DNA of 64,000 bases, from assembly GCA_021442155.1 (NCBI GenBank), contig CM038225.1, positions 81,418,925 through 81,482,924 of the forward strand. The letters are read 5' to 3'. The notes below the pieces were generated by a model, which saw only the letters and a program-made list of their open reading frames with translations, ran no database searches and was not told where the DNA came from. This document shows positions 48,276 through 62,699 of this stretch, one piece after another (position 1 is the first letter of the stretch; each line of letters opens with the position of its first letter). The stretch comes from Cymbidium sinense. Lineage: Eukaryota; Streptophyta; Magnoliopsida; Asparagales; Orchidaceae. The translations under genes were made by a program, and so were the position numbers.

Positions 48276-51200
48276 CTATTAGTGCTCCCTTTCAACCTAA
48301 GCCTCCCTCACACTCATCTCCATTAAATATCAACTAAAGTTAAATTAACTTCACCCACACTTTTCTCTCACTCTGAAGAACCAAAATGAATCAAGAACCA
48401 CTCAATTCAAGCATCGAAAGGTACTCCTAGACTAAGTATGGCGAGCTTTGGGGTGGCATTTGGTCCAGAGGATGATCGAAGATGAGGCTGCTTAAGACTT
48501 CTTCAACAAGGCTTCGCCTCTTCAAGAAAAAGCTACATCAATCATTGGGTTGTTGATCTTTATCTCCATAGGGGTAAATTTTGATGAACTTTAGAAAATG
48601 GTAGGATTCTTGGTCTTTTGTTAAAGAAATTATGTTTTGACATGAAGCAAACCATATGATCCCCCTTAGATTCATTCCCTGATAATTTTAGATTTGATTC
48701 CCCATCAAATGAGCTCCAACGAGCTTGGATAAAGCAACAACAAATGAATGGTGTTCTCATAGGTCGATGATGAATCATCCACTATTCATTTCATATGAAT
48801 AGAATATATGGTCATAATTAAACAAGTTATAATTTTTGATTTAAACTCTTTAAATATGTAGGATTAATCTCAATCATTCGATATGTGATTAAATGACCAA
48901 GATGAAAGTGAGTCTGTCGCTGCTGAGTTAGCATCCACATGATATATCTTAAAAACCAACTGTGTGGCATCATGTGGGAAGCACTGTCAGTGCTGACATG
49001 ACACTTATTATGTAAATCGATTTAGGGTTGAAAATAATTTTTTAATGGAAAAAACTTCTAAAAATCATAACTTATTATAAAAAATTCTAAAAATATAAAT
49101 AAACCCATTTTGGAAAGCTTAGATAGAGGAGAATCTTGGAGAAAAATAAAAACCCCAAATTTTATTAAGTGTATAATGATTAATTAGGGTTTAAAATTTT
49201 ATTTAATTAATGTATTTAAGTATTAATTACTTAGATAATTAGCCTAAAAATTGATGTGTTTGTTCCATGGGATGACCTCTACTTTCCATAATTATTTCTA
49301 GTTAATTTGTTAAGTAATTTGGGAAATCCAAAATTTCAAACCTAAATTAGTCATTTTATGCATTTAATAAATAATTAAAATTAAGAAAATTTTGAAATTA
49401 ACTATGTAAGCTTAATTATGTATTAAAATAGTAAGGGTGGTTAGAAAAATTAATTAGGACCAATAGCATTAATTATTTCTCAAAATTACTCTTGAGGGCT
49501 TTTATTTAATTAATTAAATCATTAATAACCTAGATCTTAAATAATTGATAATAATTAAAGTGGATCGCCAAAATTTTTTACCATGCTTTCTTTGTACTCT
49601 GCTAACAAAGATGTTTTCATTGAAATCAAAATCCCCCATTTGTTTGGGTTTTGAGTATACTTGATGATTTTGAGTTTTCCCCATTTCTTTAATTAGCTCA
49701 TAATTATAAGCCCAATTATATTAGAATTTCAGGACATGTATATTTCATATTTATGTATTTCTAATAATTTTCTAATAATTTTTGGGCTCTTTTAGGTTTA
49801 AATAATTAAATAATTAATTAATCTTACTTAATTCAAAATAATATCTAAATCACTTTTAAATCACCTAATGAGTGAAGATAGGTCATGGGTTGACCTTAAT
49901 GATTTTCTCTCCTCATTATGATTAGATAATTTAAATTTTAAAAATTAATCCTTAATGAATTTGATTAAGCTTAAGTGTGGTTATCATTATGTGAATTATC
50001 ATTTAGTGATGTTTAATTGCTTTTCTTCAATCATCTATAAATTTGTATTCCATATGTTTCATATAATGATGTTTCAAAAATAAATAAAAGATTTTGTTTA
50101 ATAGCATGCTTTGAATTAAAAAGTGTGACTATTATACTAATAAATTTAAAATTATTTTTTAAATTATTTAAAAGTGTCTATTATTCTAAATATAAATTAC
50201 TATGAGTAACTAAAATTTAAAATTAAATTTTATATGTATGGACTACACTTTTAAAAGGTATATAGTCTATAAACTCAAGGTCGCAGGGCTATTGGTCCGA
50301 AAGTGGTCTTGATACCTCATACCTTTAGTATGACAACATCACATACCTTGAAATTTATGGTGAGCTGCATATTAGGGTGATATTATTTTCACTCATATAT
50401 TTAAGCATCACAAAATTTTCTTTATCACATTCTTAAGATTAGGGATTGAGGTGGATTCCACACCTCTTATCTCTCTTTAAAATTATAAATTCAAAATAGA
50501 ACATAAATAAAGCCAAACTACAAGTTAGAAATTTATTTTAAAATTATTAATCACTTAAATTAAAATCATCCTTTAATGGTAAATTTGAACATTCACCTTT
50601 GGATGATTTCAAACATTAAGACCTAATCCAGTCATATCACACTAGGCTATAACAAGACACTTAGAATACTAAGTCACCGATCTTAATTTTAGGTTAAGCT
50701 AGTGCTTCATTATGGATGAATGTTTTATTTTGTGATGTAATATTTAAGACTGGATGTTAGGATTGATTATGTGTAGTTTAGATATTAGGATGACATTATA
50801 TTGATGATCTTTTCTAAAGGGTATTGTGCTTATCGGGTTATTGTAATAATAAAAATTATAAATACTTCTTTTTTGCCGGAGCTACTTAAGTCCCTAAGCA
50901 TAATCCATCAGGGTAGTTTGGCTTGGTGACCCAAGGCAGAGTGCTAAACCCCAGTATATAAAATATAACTATTTGGTGTGAATGTGTGTTAAGCTAATTT
51001 TTATTTTGTAGGTGTAGATAAATTTTTATTTCATAAAAAAAATAAATTTTTCAATAAGATTAGGATTAGAACTATAGGGCTTAGAATGAGTAGTGGTAAG
51101 AAAGCTTACACCTAGGAGGCCCTATGAAGTGAAGATGATGATAAATAATTAAAGACCACCACAACTTTATTTTCATTTGCAAATTAATTATAATCGAGGC

Positions 51201-52005
51201 TATATAAGGGCAAAGCTCGGCTACCCAATTTTTTTTCTTTTTTGGGATATACGGTGGTACTTGGTTGCAATGGCCTATTATTCTTTTAATCGATGATGTT
51301 TGCTTAATTTTTTTACATTAATTGTATAATAAAAATGACATACTTTTTATAGGTTTCTTAAAGTTTGATTGTTTGTTGTATGTTCTTGATGTTGTGGGCT
51401 ATTTAGAAAACTTAAATTTTTTACTATAACTAATCAACTTTAATTAAATTTTAGTAAACTCATAATCTCACTCTAAAGCCTAAGATTTTAATCAAAGAAA
51501 TAAAAAAAATTTAGCAGCTCTTTACTTGTATTGTTGTATGTTCTAACATCATGCATATATTTTATTTTCTTCATTGCAAATAAAGGGGTCTCCACTCTTG
51601 TACGATAAGGGACAAGGCTTGACCTGTGAGAGCAATCCCTAATATTGGAGAACACCCATTTCCTATTGATTTAGCCAGCAATATGTAGAAATCCATATAT
51701 TTTAATTTCATCATACATGTAGTCATAAGCTTTCCCAAGCTAGAGTCTAAAATACTGAGTCAAAATGAAATAAAATTTATAAAATTTTATTGCATTAGCT
51801 TAAGACATAATTTGCACACCAATCATGATCTAGTCTCTTAGGAAGTGAGTTTAGGATTCTAGATTCTTTTCTAATAAATAACATCCTAGCTATCTTACAT
51901 TTACATAAGATCAACCCATATAATTTTGAATTGTAGGAGGTGTTAGCTGGCAGACACTCTAGACAGTTCTAAGTCTAGAAGAGTGAGGACTGGTTTACTC
52001 TCTCT
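48276..52005. other. non-coding AT-rich region, probably the continuation of a large repeat
   Basis: No ORF above background. Landmarks: GGTCGCAGGGCTATTGGTCC near 50281, TTTTTGCCGGAGCTACTTAA near 50871 and GGCTATATAAGGGCAAAGCT near 51199, a good TATA-type box. These resemble LTR or promoter sequence, but no paired copy is in the window. Confidence 0.35.
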
Positions 52006-52750
52006 AGTGGAAGTGAAATAATATATCCCATTTCTCTGAGTAGATTTAGGTTGAGCTCTTAGCATATGCTAGAGCACTTTAAAAATAGGTTTAGAGGGTA
52101 CTTATTTTTTTCTTTGCTATGGGTGTAAATTTTCAACTCTTAGGCATTTTCATAATTTTGTATTGTTAAAACTAAGTCTTAATATTCTAATAAAATGTCA
52201 ACTCAAATAAATATAATTTTCACCCTAAAAATATAAAAGTCTCACTATATGATAGATTAAAGCACTCACTAGGATTCCTAGTATCATGAGTGTTTCCTAC
52301 TTATTCTCCTTTAGAATCTCTTAAGGACTCTTCTTATATTAAACCTTCCCATTTAATCTTTAATAATTACCAACTCTTTGATCATTAATATTTAAAATCT
52401 TTGGAGACATTAGTTGACTACATTAATCAAGACTATTCTAAAGAAATCTCCATTTTATAGGATGTAATTAACTATGGGGGCTTATCTCTATAGAAAACTA
52501 AAGAAACTCATATAAAATAAACTCTATCTTACTTCACCCATATAAAGTCAGGCAAAGATCTCTGGTAGATGTAGACCCATTTATTTTAAGAGTCCTTATT
52601 AGATGATTGAGTCTATTGTAGGATGATGTTCCTACATTTCGGGGTAGTATATCATTCATTGATGTTGTACTCGATCATTTTAATAAGTACCCTCTAAGAT
52701 ATGTGTGGTGTCCCTATAACTCAAAATACAAACACCACATTATTAAAACA
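52006..52750 (-). repeat. inverted repeat arm A (unnamed family)
   Basis: The reverse complement aligns colinearly with 59700-60410. Shared landmarks include AGGGTACTTATT, CTACATCTACCAGAGAT (the other copy has CTATATGTACCAGAGAT), CTATAGAGATAAG, GACATTTTATTAGAATA and GTGCTCTAGCA. Non-coding. Extensive point divergence indicates age. Confidence 0.7.
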
Positions 52751-53647
52751 CTCATATCAGGTGCTAATAATATAAAATTCAGTTCTGAAAGGTCCTTCAT
52801 CTGAACCTCATGTTGTATGCTTTAGGTTTCATATTCTTGGGAATATCTTGTTGTAAGTTTGAGTTATAAAAAATATAGAAATAAGAATTTTCATCCACTA
52901 CTTTTTATTTATCCTTATAATTTTTGATATCTTAAGATCTAAAACAAAATTTGGGTTTAGATGAATATGGAAATATTTGGGAGAAATTAGTTGAAGGTTT
53001 TACCAGCAATATGATCTAAACTTGCTTTAGAAAATGAATTAGAAATAACCTTGATGTTCATTTCTAATGAATTTAAAAAGTAAATCAATAATTTATAAGT
53101 AATCTTGAGGTGATTGGAAATGTCAAAATTAAATTTGACAATTTAGAAGTTGTTTAGATTGTGATTATAGGCTAAATAGAAATATTTTATTTTGCATCTA
53201 TTGCTTGGAAATCAGTACTTTTAGTTGCTTAATTTAACTATTGTTATTCGGATGTTATAAAAGTAGAACAACAACTACCGAGATTTAAAAGATTATTATA
53301 CTTTGAATCTAGATAAATCTATGTTGATATAATAATTTGTTGTTGTATGAAGAATCCCTTAACTAATAAGCAAGAAATTAGAAGATAAGAATCAGGGGCG
53401 CTCTCTTAAATAAATCAAAGGGTTGATAATCATGATGCCAAAATTAGAAGGACGTAAAATCATTATCACCTTTTGGAGCCTTTATTACTAGCTGAGTAAG
53501 ATTTATGCTAGCTAAGTTGGATTTGACCTTGGAACTTAAGACTTTCTCATTCTTTTGTATCTCTATTTGTTCTTCTCATTCATACTTTCTTATTTTTTCA
53601 CTATATGTATTATTTTTAATCCATGCATGCATCCTTATCTTATTTTA
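52751..53647. other. AT-rich DNA
   Basis: No feature recognised. The ORF beginning at 53505 continues into the microsatellite and is not credible. Confidence 0.5.
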
Positions 53648-53649
53648 TT

Positions 53650-53709
<60 letters not shown>
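53648..53709. repeat. (ATT)n(AT)n microsatellite
   Basis: ATT triplets followed by about 20 AT units. Confidence 0.95.
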
Positions 53710-53710
<1 letters not shown>

Positions 53711-53824
53711 TAGTATTTATATTACAAGGTTCTTTCACTATTACATATTTTTAATTTTTATATTAACCAAAAAATAAAAAAATCAAAATAAAAAAGGGGA
53801 AGGGAAAATTGCTGAAATTTGTAC

Positions 53825-54215
53825 GATTGACCTGATCTAATTGTCAAAATAAGATGGATGATTGATTAGATGCTTCATTATCAAATAGATCATATTGGAC
53901 AATTTATTATCATAATATATAATATGTTTGTTACGGGATGATTGACCTAGTCAAACTAGTTGTTATTTTTAATGTTAGAATGATTAATATTGCTTAATCG
54001 TATTGTATGATTTGTTAATCGTATGGGGTGATGGATTTAGTCAACATAGTCATTTAAAAGATCATTGGGATGATTCAAATTAGATTATATGATTCTATAA
54101 TCATTTTATTTTATTGACTCACTCAAATCTAGTTGTTAAGCTTATCAATGAGATGATTTCAATCATCCTATATGAACCATAATTCATACTACACAATCAA
54201 TCAGAGATTCTATAA
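53825..54215. repeat. degenerate ATCATAC/GATTGA-type short repeats, left block
   Basis: The words GATGATTGA, AATCGTATTGTATGAT, ATCATATTGGAC and TGATTTAGTCAA recur irregularly. The same word set occurs at 56990-57610, so the two blocks bracket the retroelement ORF remnant between them. Confidence 0.5.
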
Positions 54216-54279
54216 ATTTGCCTCATCTCTCATTTTCTTCTCACAAAACTTTTTTTCCTTCTTACTCTAACCTTGTTTC

Positions 54280-55170
54280 TTGAGTTTATGTGTGTGCAAA
54301 GCAAGTCCAAATGGTAATGAAGAGAGTTCAAAATAATAAAAGAGAAAATTACTTTCAACCGGAGGAGGAAGATGCTTATAAAAATACAAGGAACGCAAAA
54401 TCAGTGACTCAAAGCCACTCGTATAGGATAAGTTATCATTCCACATTTCTAATCATTTTATTAACACCTCTTTATTTCTCATCTTCTTTGCCTATCCTTT
54501 CCATTTAGAGCTTCTTTGTAAATTTTTTGCAAACCTTGCCGTAAACTCCAACCAAACTATCCTTCAATCCTGAGTTTGTTGTAGGAAAATTTCCATCACA
54601 ATTGTTGACCTTCACAACTACCTCTACATCTTAAACACAAATTCATATGCCCTTATATAGCAAATGACTTAACCTATTAAATGGACCACTATCAATGAGA
54701 TCATTAGAAACTTAACTCTTTGCCAACATCAACCTCTAGTTAGTGGGCTTGTGCTAAGGCATAATGTCATTCTTAAAGCTGGTGACCACATCAACATCAC
54801 ACCTCTCCTCTCCGTTGTCACATATTTTTGCTTGACCCACACTCAATTCAATGTGGTAGATCTTTTAATTAATTACATTGAAATCTCAGCATCATTATGA
54901 ACCAAAAATCCAAATGAAAGTATAATTTAGCCTTCGTACACTTGATTGTCTATCTACTTGAGGTTAAATACAATATTTTCTATCTCGATGAGCTAGACTA
55001 TATTTCTTATCTTTTCATAGATCACTCCTATTACACTTTCTATAGTAGAAGAGGTGGCCAGCACAGGCAGCAACAGAGGCATGGAGGAGGAAGCACCTGG
55101 ACATGTGGAGTCTTCAGTTTATCGCTACCCCTAGGATGCATGGATATAGCATTTTGAATAGTTGGAGTTG
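54280..55170 (+). pseudogene. remnant of a plant retroelement protein (putative plant transposon domain type)
   Basis: Through stops and shifts, 54500-54640 reads ELLCKFFANLAVNSN then CRKISITIVDLHNYLYI, and 54745-54890 reads RHNVILKAGDHINIT and PLLSVVTYFCLTHTQFNVVD then LLINYIEIS. This resembles the plant family with the pattern F.ANL...V.G..I......L...L...ILP..GHRD.V...D.F......T......LM..M, found in ORFs linked to Athila-like and related Ty3-gypsy elements. The window's version is badly decayed. The frame 54942-55157 may be its distal part (GGQHRQQQRHGGGSTW). The assignment rests on pattern only. Confidence 0.4.
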
Positions 55171-55586
55171 AAGATTGACACACACATTAAGGAGCATGGA
55201 GTTCGTTGGACCAAGTAGCATCAATAGTGTGTACAGAATAGAGTTTGGTTTCAAGCTTAATTTGACACTCTACATGCCATTTTTAGACCACCACCAGTTG
55301 AAGAGGGACCTTCTGATTTTTAAGTTTTCTTCTTATTTTCTTATGTACTACATCATGTGCTAGTTTCTTTAGCATTTGATATCATGTGCATTAATTAACA
55401 TTTGATCTATTGTACTTTTTATTAGCACCTATTATGTTTTACTAGTTTTGGTCAGTGGATTTAAAATTAATTTGATATTTTCCCTAAACTTTTTTACATT
55501 CATTTTATAATCAAGTACTATTTAGAATATATGTAGTTAAAGTATGCATCAATAACTTAACCTAAGCATTCACACTTTTTATGATG
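55171..55586. other. AT-rich DNA, possible continuation of the retroelement remnant
   Basis: A short ORF at 55175-55363 (ending in SYFLMYYIMC) has no recognisable motif. Confidence 0.35.
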
Positions 55587-55587
55587 G

Positions 55588-56909
<1,322 letters not shown>

Positions 56910-56954
<45 letters not shown>
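56910..56954. repeat. (CA)n microsatellite
   Basis: About 22 uninterrupted CA/AC units. Confidence 0.95.
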
Positions 56955-56956
<2 letters not shown>

Positions 56957-56989
56957 AAGAGAACATAAAATTAAAAAAATTTAAGAAAA

Positions 56990-57615
56990 TTATATTATAC
57001 TATCTATATCATAATGCATGATTGTCCTATTTTACTAATTACTTTCATCATCATAATTAAGTAAGCTAAATCAAAAAATTTGCTAAAATTGTAGTAATCA
57101 TATAGAATAATTTGAATCATACTATACAATTATCCATTTTTGATAAATTTTCAGCTAACTTAATCAAGTTGATTATGTCAAAAAATTTGTCAAATTAAAT
57201 TGATTGTACCAGATGATTATGTTCAAACTATATAATTAATTTTTGTTAATTATCATAGCCATCATTCTTAATTTGGGTAATTATAATTCATGCTTAAATC
57301 GATTAATCAATATGATGTTAATTGTATAGTATGATCCTAATTTATTAATCACTTAATTACAGTCCTAAATTTGAGGGAATCAATTTTGAGTTTTTTTTCT
57401 TAAAATTGATTCGTATTGTACGATTGTATCATAAAGGATGAATAAATAAATAGCTATTTTTTATTTGTTCTACTCGTATAGTATGATCCATGATTGATGA
57501 TATGAATAGTTGTGGCATTTTGTGATGCCAGATCATCTAGGGCTCTAACTTTAGCAATTTGAATTGATCATATTGTATGATTGTAAATGATACAGAATGA
57601 TTGGACTAACTTTTC
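56990..57615. repeat. degenerate ATCATAC/GATTGTA-type short repeats, right block
   Basis: The words AATCATATAGAATAATTTGA, ACTCGTATAGTATGATCC and CATATTGTATGATTGTA recur every 30-60 bases without strict period. Matches the left block at 53825-54215. Confidence 0.5.
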
Positions 57616-57639
57616 AAGAATAAATTTAATAATTTTTAT

Positions 57640-58190
57640 TTAGCCTCCACCCTGTAAATACCCCCTTTGGGGGGACTTAATAATTTACAATGAGAAAAGT
57701 TTTAAAGAGGCCTAGGGAAGAGTGCTTTGTTTGGAGAAGTGTAAGGATATATATTACCTTTTTTTCTTCTAAGAGATCATTGTCAGTAAGGTTGCACTTG
57801 GTTGTTTATTTCTCATTAATCTTGCCTTGAGTCTTGTGTTTCTAACTTGAGAATATATATATATATATATATATGTATCTCTTGTGAGGGAGTGGCATCC
57901 TTCTTGCCTTTAAAGAGAAGGGAAGTGGGTGTAGGATTTCTCCATTACCCATTGCAAGTTGCGCCCAAAGGGAGATAGTAGATTTTAGAGGAGATCTAGA
58001 GAGTCAACGTAGGTCAGTTGAACCAAACCACTATAAATCTTATGTCCCACTTTTCTTTTCTTTTGTTTATCGCTCTTTAACTTTTATTAGTTTGATGTAT
58101 TTCTCTTTTATGTTTAAGTTTAAATTTTCCATTTTCTAAGAATTTTTAAAAACACACCAATTCACCTCCCTCTTGAGTGTGCTAATACTT
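57640..58190 (+). repeat. probable Ty1-copia LTR (solo or truncated)
   Basis: Contains the sequence order common in plant copia LTRs: a GTGGGTGTAGGATTTCTCC segment, TTGCGCCCAAAGG, ACGTAGGTCAGTTGAACC, AAACCACTATAAATCTTATG, then T-rich sequence and AATTCACCTCCCTCTTGAG. That last phrase often lies at an LTR end. A small palindrome (ACCCCCTTTGGGGGG) is at 57658. No tRNA primer site follows, so it is a fragment or solo LTR. Boundaries are approximate. Confidence 0.45.
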
Positions 58191-58965
58191 TTAGTTGAGG
58201 TGTTCACTTTGGCCATAGGGGTAACAATGAACTCCACTAGTTTCTTGGTTTTATTCATCTTCTTTTTAATGTTTGATTAGAGTTCAGAAGAATCATTATC
58301 ACTATGGAATCATTTAGCATCCTTGAAAATAAGTGAATGCCTCTCAATAATGATAACACAATAAGGTAAAAATTTTAACTTAGCAGCAGGCATAATAATG
58401 GAAAACTTTTTAGAAGAGAGAGGAAAAATGTTCCTTTTATATTGAGAGAAGCTTCAGTACTTTAGAAGGGAATGTTATCATTTCTAACTTCATGATATTA
58501 TTTTTAGAATTTATTAAATGCTCAAAAATAATTTTCCTTTTCATTCTTCAATCTTTTTTGTGAATCACCAATTCAAGGAGCAGAAGAATAAGGAAGCTAA
58601 ATGTATGTTCAAATATATGAGCAAGCTAGAATAGCCTCAACAATGAGTCATCACTAGAACTAAGGTGGATGAAATATGGAAGCTTAAAGAATGAAGTGTG
58701 AAAAGCAATCAAATAAGTAGACTTACCTGGGCTAGCGATTCACCAAAAAAGATCACATAAAAAAAATAATAACTGCCAAAGTTCGATGACCATATTATGA
58801 CATACCAATTTGTCACATTAGAAAAAGTAGCAGGTCACCCACCCCAATGAGATATGGGCTTACCACTCATCGAAAATCCCTCATCTTCTATTTGGGAGAG
58901 AACCCACATGTACTCGACTTCTTTTATATGTACTTGCTATATGTAATTATCTCCCCTTAACAAAA
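58191..58965. other. non-coding DNA
   Basis: No ORF or repeat supported. Confidence 0.4.
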
Positions 58966-59043
58966 GGGTGGGGTTGGGGGATTTCTTATTTCTATTTTTT
59001 TTTTCTTTTCTCTCTACTTTGGGGGCGGGGTGGGGGGAGGAGG
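58966..59043 (+). other. G-rich tracts with quadruplex potential
   Basis: GGGTGGGGTTGGGGG at 58966-58980 and GGGGGCGGGGTGGGGGGAGG at 59021-59040, about 40 bases apart and separated by a pyrimidine-rich stretch. In otherwise AT-rich DNA these runs stand out and could form G-quadruplexes. Confidence 0.55.
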
Positions 59044-59699
59044 TCATAGTTTCCTCTGCTTGTACTAAATCTTATGAAATAATAAATTAAAGACATTTTT
59101 GCACTTTTTTAATTTTTATTGTTGTATTTTTTTTTCTAACCCTATTTCTCATGTATCTTAGAGGGTTTTGCCTCACTCCATGGATATATTCGATTCAACA
59201 TGTATCATAATATATAGATTTAAAAAAATATAACTAAAATAAAAATTACAAAAGATTATAGCATTTTCATATTAATTAGTCTTTTCATCTAACACATAAA
59301 AAAATATTTTAAATTTTATTTTATTTTTTCTTCACTTTCTTAGCATCATCTTCATTTAAAAAAATTCTTATTCCTCATATAAAATCTTCACATAAATTAA
59401 ATTGATCATTTATTCAATATCAAGATAAATCTATGCAAATCATGTTACTTCTCTTTTGATAAGCGATCTCTATAATATTTTAAATTTTTACTATACCACT
59501 TAATTTAGTTTTAATAACTATAGATTAGTAATGTGGGTAAAAGTGTATTAATATGATGATAAAATCTGCATAAAAAGAATTTCATAGGTGAATATGAGAA
59601 GAAGATCACATTAAGGTCCATCTTTCACCTGAACTCATGATTAATATTTATTTATAGACATATCATCAAGTTAATAATAGAAATTAAAAGATTGGTTTT
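59044..59699. other. AT-rich DNA
   Basis: No feature recognised. Confidence 0.4.
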
Positions 59700-60410
59700 T
59701 CCATGTGGTGTTTAAGAAAGTGATGGGGGACACCATAGATTTTATTGGGTACTTATTGAAGTTATCGAATATGATATCAAGGAATAAACTATTATCTCAA
59801 AAGATAGAAGAATCACCCTATAATGAATTCAATCATTTAATAAAGACTCCTAAGGCTGATCGGTCTATATGTACCAGAGATTTTTCTCCTATCTTATGCA
59901 GATGAAATAATACAGGGTTTATTATAAATTGATTCCTTAATTTTCCTATAGAGGTAAGTCACTATGGTTAATAACATCTCAAGAGATTGGGTCTCTTAAA
60001 TATTCTTGACTATCATTGTCTCTTTGCATTTCAATGATTCTGATCAAAGTACTAGCTTAATTTAGATGATCAAAGGTGAAGACACAAGTAAGAGCATTTC
60101 TTTTCAAAAATCTAAGGAAGGATAAGTAGGGAGCACTCAAAATACTAAGAATTCCAATGAATATTGTAGTTTATCGTATGCTGAGGCTTTATATTTCTAA
60201 AGTAGATAATTATTATTATTTAAATTGACATCTTATTAGAATACTAAGATTATAATCTTAAAACATAAGATTATAAAAATACTTAAGAAGTGAGCACTTA
60301 CACTCATATTAAATGAGGAACAAGTAGTCTCCAAACCTATTTCTAAAAGTGCTTCAGCACAAGCTAGAAGCTTGACCTAATTCTACTTAAGGTAATATAA
60401 TATAATGATA
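59700..60410 (+). repeat. inverted repeat arm A' (unnamed family)
   Basis: Aligns to the reverse complement of 52006-52750 along its whole length. The 66-codon ORF at 59705-59905 within it is not conserved as an ORF in the other arm and is rejected as a gene. Confidence 0.7.
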
Positions 60411-61400
60411 CACCATTTGTTATCATGCTTTACAGGAAGTACCATGGGATTGGTTATTTAAAACATTCACCGTGCATACCAACTCAGCAATAGTGGATGT
60501 GGTTTCATCTTGAGTTGTACAATCTTTAATCGAATGGATACGATTAATCTTATATTTTAATAGGGAGTCAAATCCTAAATTCTAATGCAATTAATCATGA
60601 TCATCTAACTTAATCATGTGGCATGGACGTCCATGATTAATCTTCTCCTTCTAGCGAGAGACAAACACCATTCTTCTTTCATCACTTGATCCAAGCCAAC
60701 CGCAGCTCAAATCATGGCGAGATCGACTCAATAGGATCAAAATTAAAAAAGTAATGGTTCTTATGGTTGGATATACACGAGACTCGAATCTACTTCACAA
60801 AATTTCAACACTTATTTGGCTAACTATGGGTTATGAAAGAATTACTTCGGCAAAGATAATGACAGGCGATTCAATGTATGAGATAGCTTCACCTTGAAAA
60901 GGTGAAGCCATACTAAGAAGATGTTTGGTTGCTTCCCCGCCAATTATTCCCAAGACCAAGTTCCACCATTGCATGCTGGAGTTTACAAGATCTCTTTGCC
61001 GTGGAGATTGAATTGACTGAGTCTCAATTTATTCTTATTCGTGAGGATGTCAAGAAGGCGTGGGAAGATTTAATCAGAGTTTGGTGAGCGATTGGTGTAG
61101 TTGGGTTTGGGAGGCATTTTGGTTAGTGAGTGTTTGGTTTCACTAGTGATGCAATGCATAGAGTGCTCTAAGAAGGCTGGGGACTCTTTCTAGGGTGCTT
61201 GTGTGGGCATTTGTTGATTTTGGAAGCTTAGAATGAGGTATAGAGACCTTTCCAAGTGAACCACCTAACGAGGGTGCTTCAACCTTTGGTAGCCGACCAA
61301 GCAATAAGTAGGGCCAAGAATAGTATAGGACTGATATGCTGGACTTCTTTTAGTGGATAAGGGAGGTTGGTGGCTAGAGGTGAAATGGATAGATAATGGT
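60411..61400. other. non-coding stretch, less AT-rich after 60.7 kb
   Basis: Contains ATCATGGCGAGATCGACTCA near 60712 and TTGCCGTGGAGATTGAATTG near 60998. Its composition resembles 48.3-48.5 kb, and it probably belongs to the reverse-oriented repeat that follows. No ORF. Confidence 0.3.
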
Positions 61401-62690
61401 TGGTAAACCAAAGGCTATCAAAGGCAAGAATGACCTCCTCTTGGTCAATGGATAGGCCAAATAGCCTTGGGTTAGGCTTGGTTAGCTAGGGTGAGCTCAA
61501 GGCAAAAAAAAGAGTGCACCTTAGCCAAAAGAGAGTGGACTTTGCTATTTTAGTTTTTATTTATCTTATTTGGGACCTTTGGTTCACTCATTTTAAGCTG
61601 AACTAGGTTCACTATGGGTTGGGTCCACTTGGGTAAGTGTGGGGGAGTCTAAGGATGAGTCATGCCAAGTTTGTTGGGTTGGACTTAGTTTGATTATGTT
61701 TAGCTCATTTGGATTCTTACAGATCAATTTAAGTTCAATTAGGTTAGATTAATTGATTGATCAATTGACCAAAATAAGCTTAGAGGGTTATTTAATTATG
61801 TTCAAATGATGATTTTAAACTTATGGGTGTAATTGAGTTGATTCAATTTGAAGTAGATTTGAATTTGGTTCATATAAGTAAAAGGAAGTAAGTTAGCTAA
61901 TTTGGTCAAATTGGCTATAATTGGTGCAATTGAAGGTTGAGTCATATTTTATGGTCAATTTTGAGTAAATCTTAGTCTTTAGTTTGAGTCGATTTAGATT
62001 GAATTGAATCTTAGTTCAATTTTACCCATTAAGTTAATTTGGGTCAACTAGGGTTAAGTGAGTTAGTTGGCTAAAGTGAGTCAATTGAGTTCAATTGAAT
62101 GTTAAATCATGATCAATAATTATTTTGGAATTGTTTGTAATGATTGATTTGGTCCATTTTAGGTTGGATCAAAGTTGGGTTTTATTTGGGTCCTTAAGCC
62201 AAATTGGGTCAAAGGAGGTTAAGTAGGTCAATTGGTCAAATTGACTTATTTGGCTTCAATTGGGTAGTGGATTATGATTAATCATTCATTTTAAGGTGAT
62301 TGTAGAAGATAGTTTAGTTTTATTTCAGATGAATTGACTTTTAGCTTAAGTAAATTGAGATGGATTCAGTTAGGTGAATCAATTGACCAAATTGAGTTAC
62401 AATTGGTCATGAGAAATATTTGATTATATCATTGGAAGGATTCTAAGGCCTTGAATTGGTCTAATTTGATTTGGATCAAGTTGAATTTAATTTTGGCCTT
62501 ACAGGATTCAATTGGGTCAGCTTAGGCTAGGTGAACCAATTAGGTAAATTGAATCCTAATTAGGCTTCAACCAAGTTTAATTGAAGTTTCAAGGAGTTTG
62601 GATAGGTCAATTTCAATTGGTTTTGGTTAATTTTTGGCTTAGCCATTTTATGCCCAAATGTGTCAAATTGGGTCAGCTTGGTTTAATTGA
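61401..62690 (-). repeat. CCAA/AATTGA-word repeat family, copy 2 (reverse)
   Basis: The reverse complement of copy 1 in block order. CTTGGTCAATGGATAGGCCA then AATAGCCTTGG at 61438-61468 matches inverted 47958-47990, and TTGTTGGGTTGGACTTAGTT at 61671 matches inverted 47740-47770. Then about 1 kb of TTGGGTCAA, AATTGGTCAAATTGA and GGTTAAGT words follows. The plus strand here is rich in G and T. Confidence 0.75.
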
Positions 62691-62699
62691 TCAAATTGC

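Noticed and set aside
53505..53777. 90-codon ORF
   Set aside because: Its C-terminal half is an Ile/Tyr run from the AT microsatellite, and the rest is Phe/Ser-rich AT composition.
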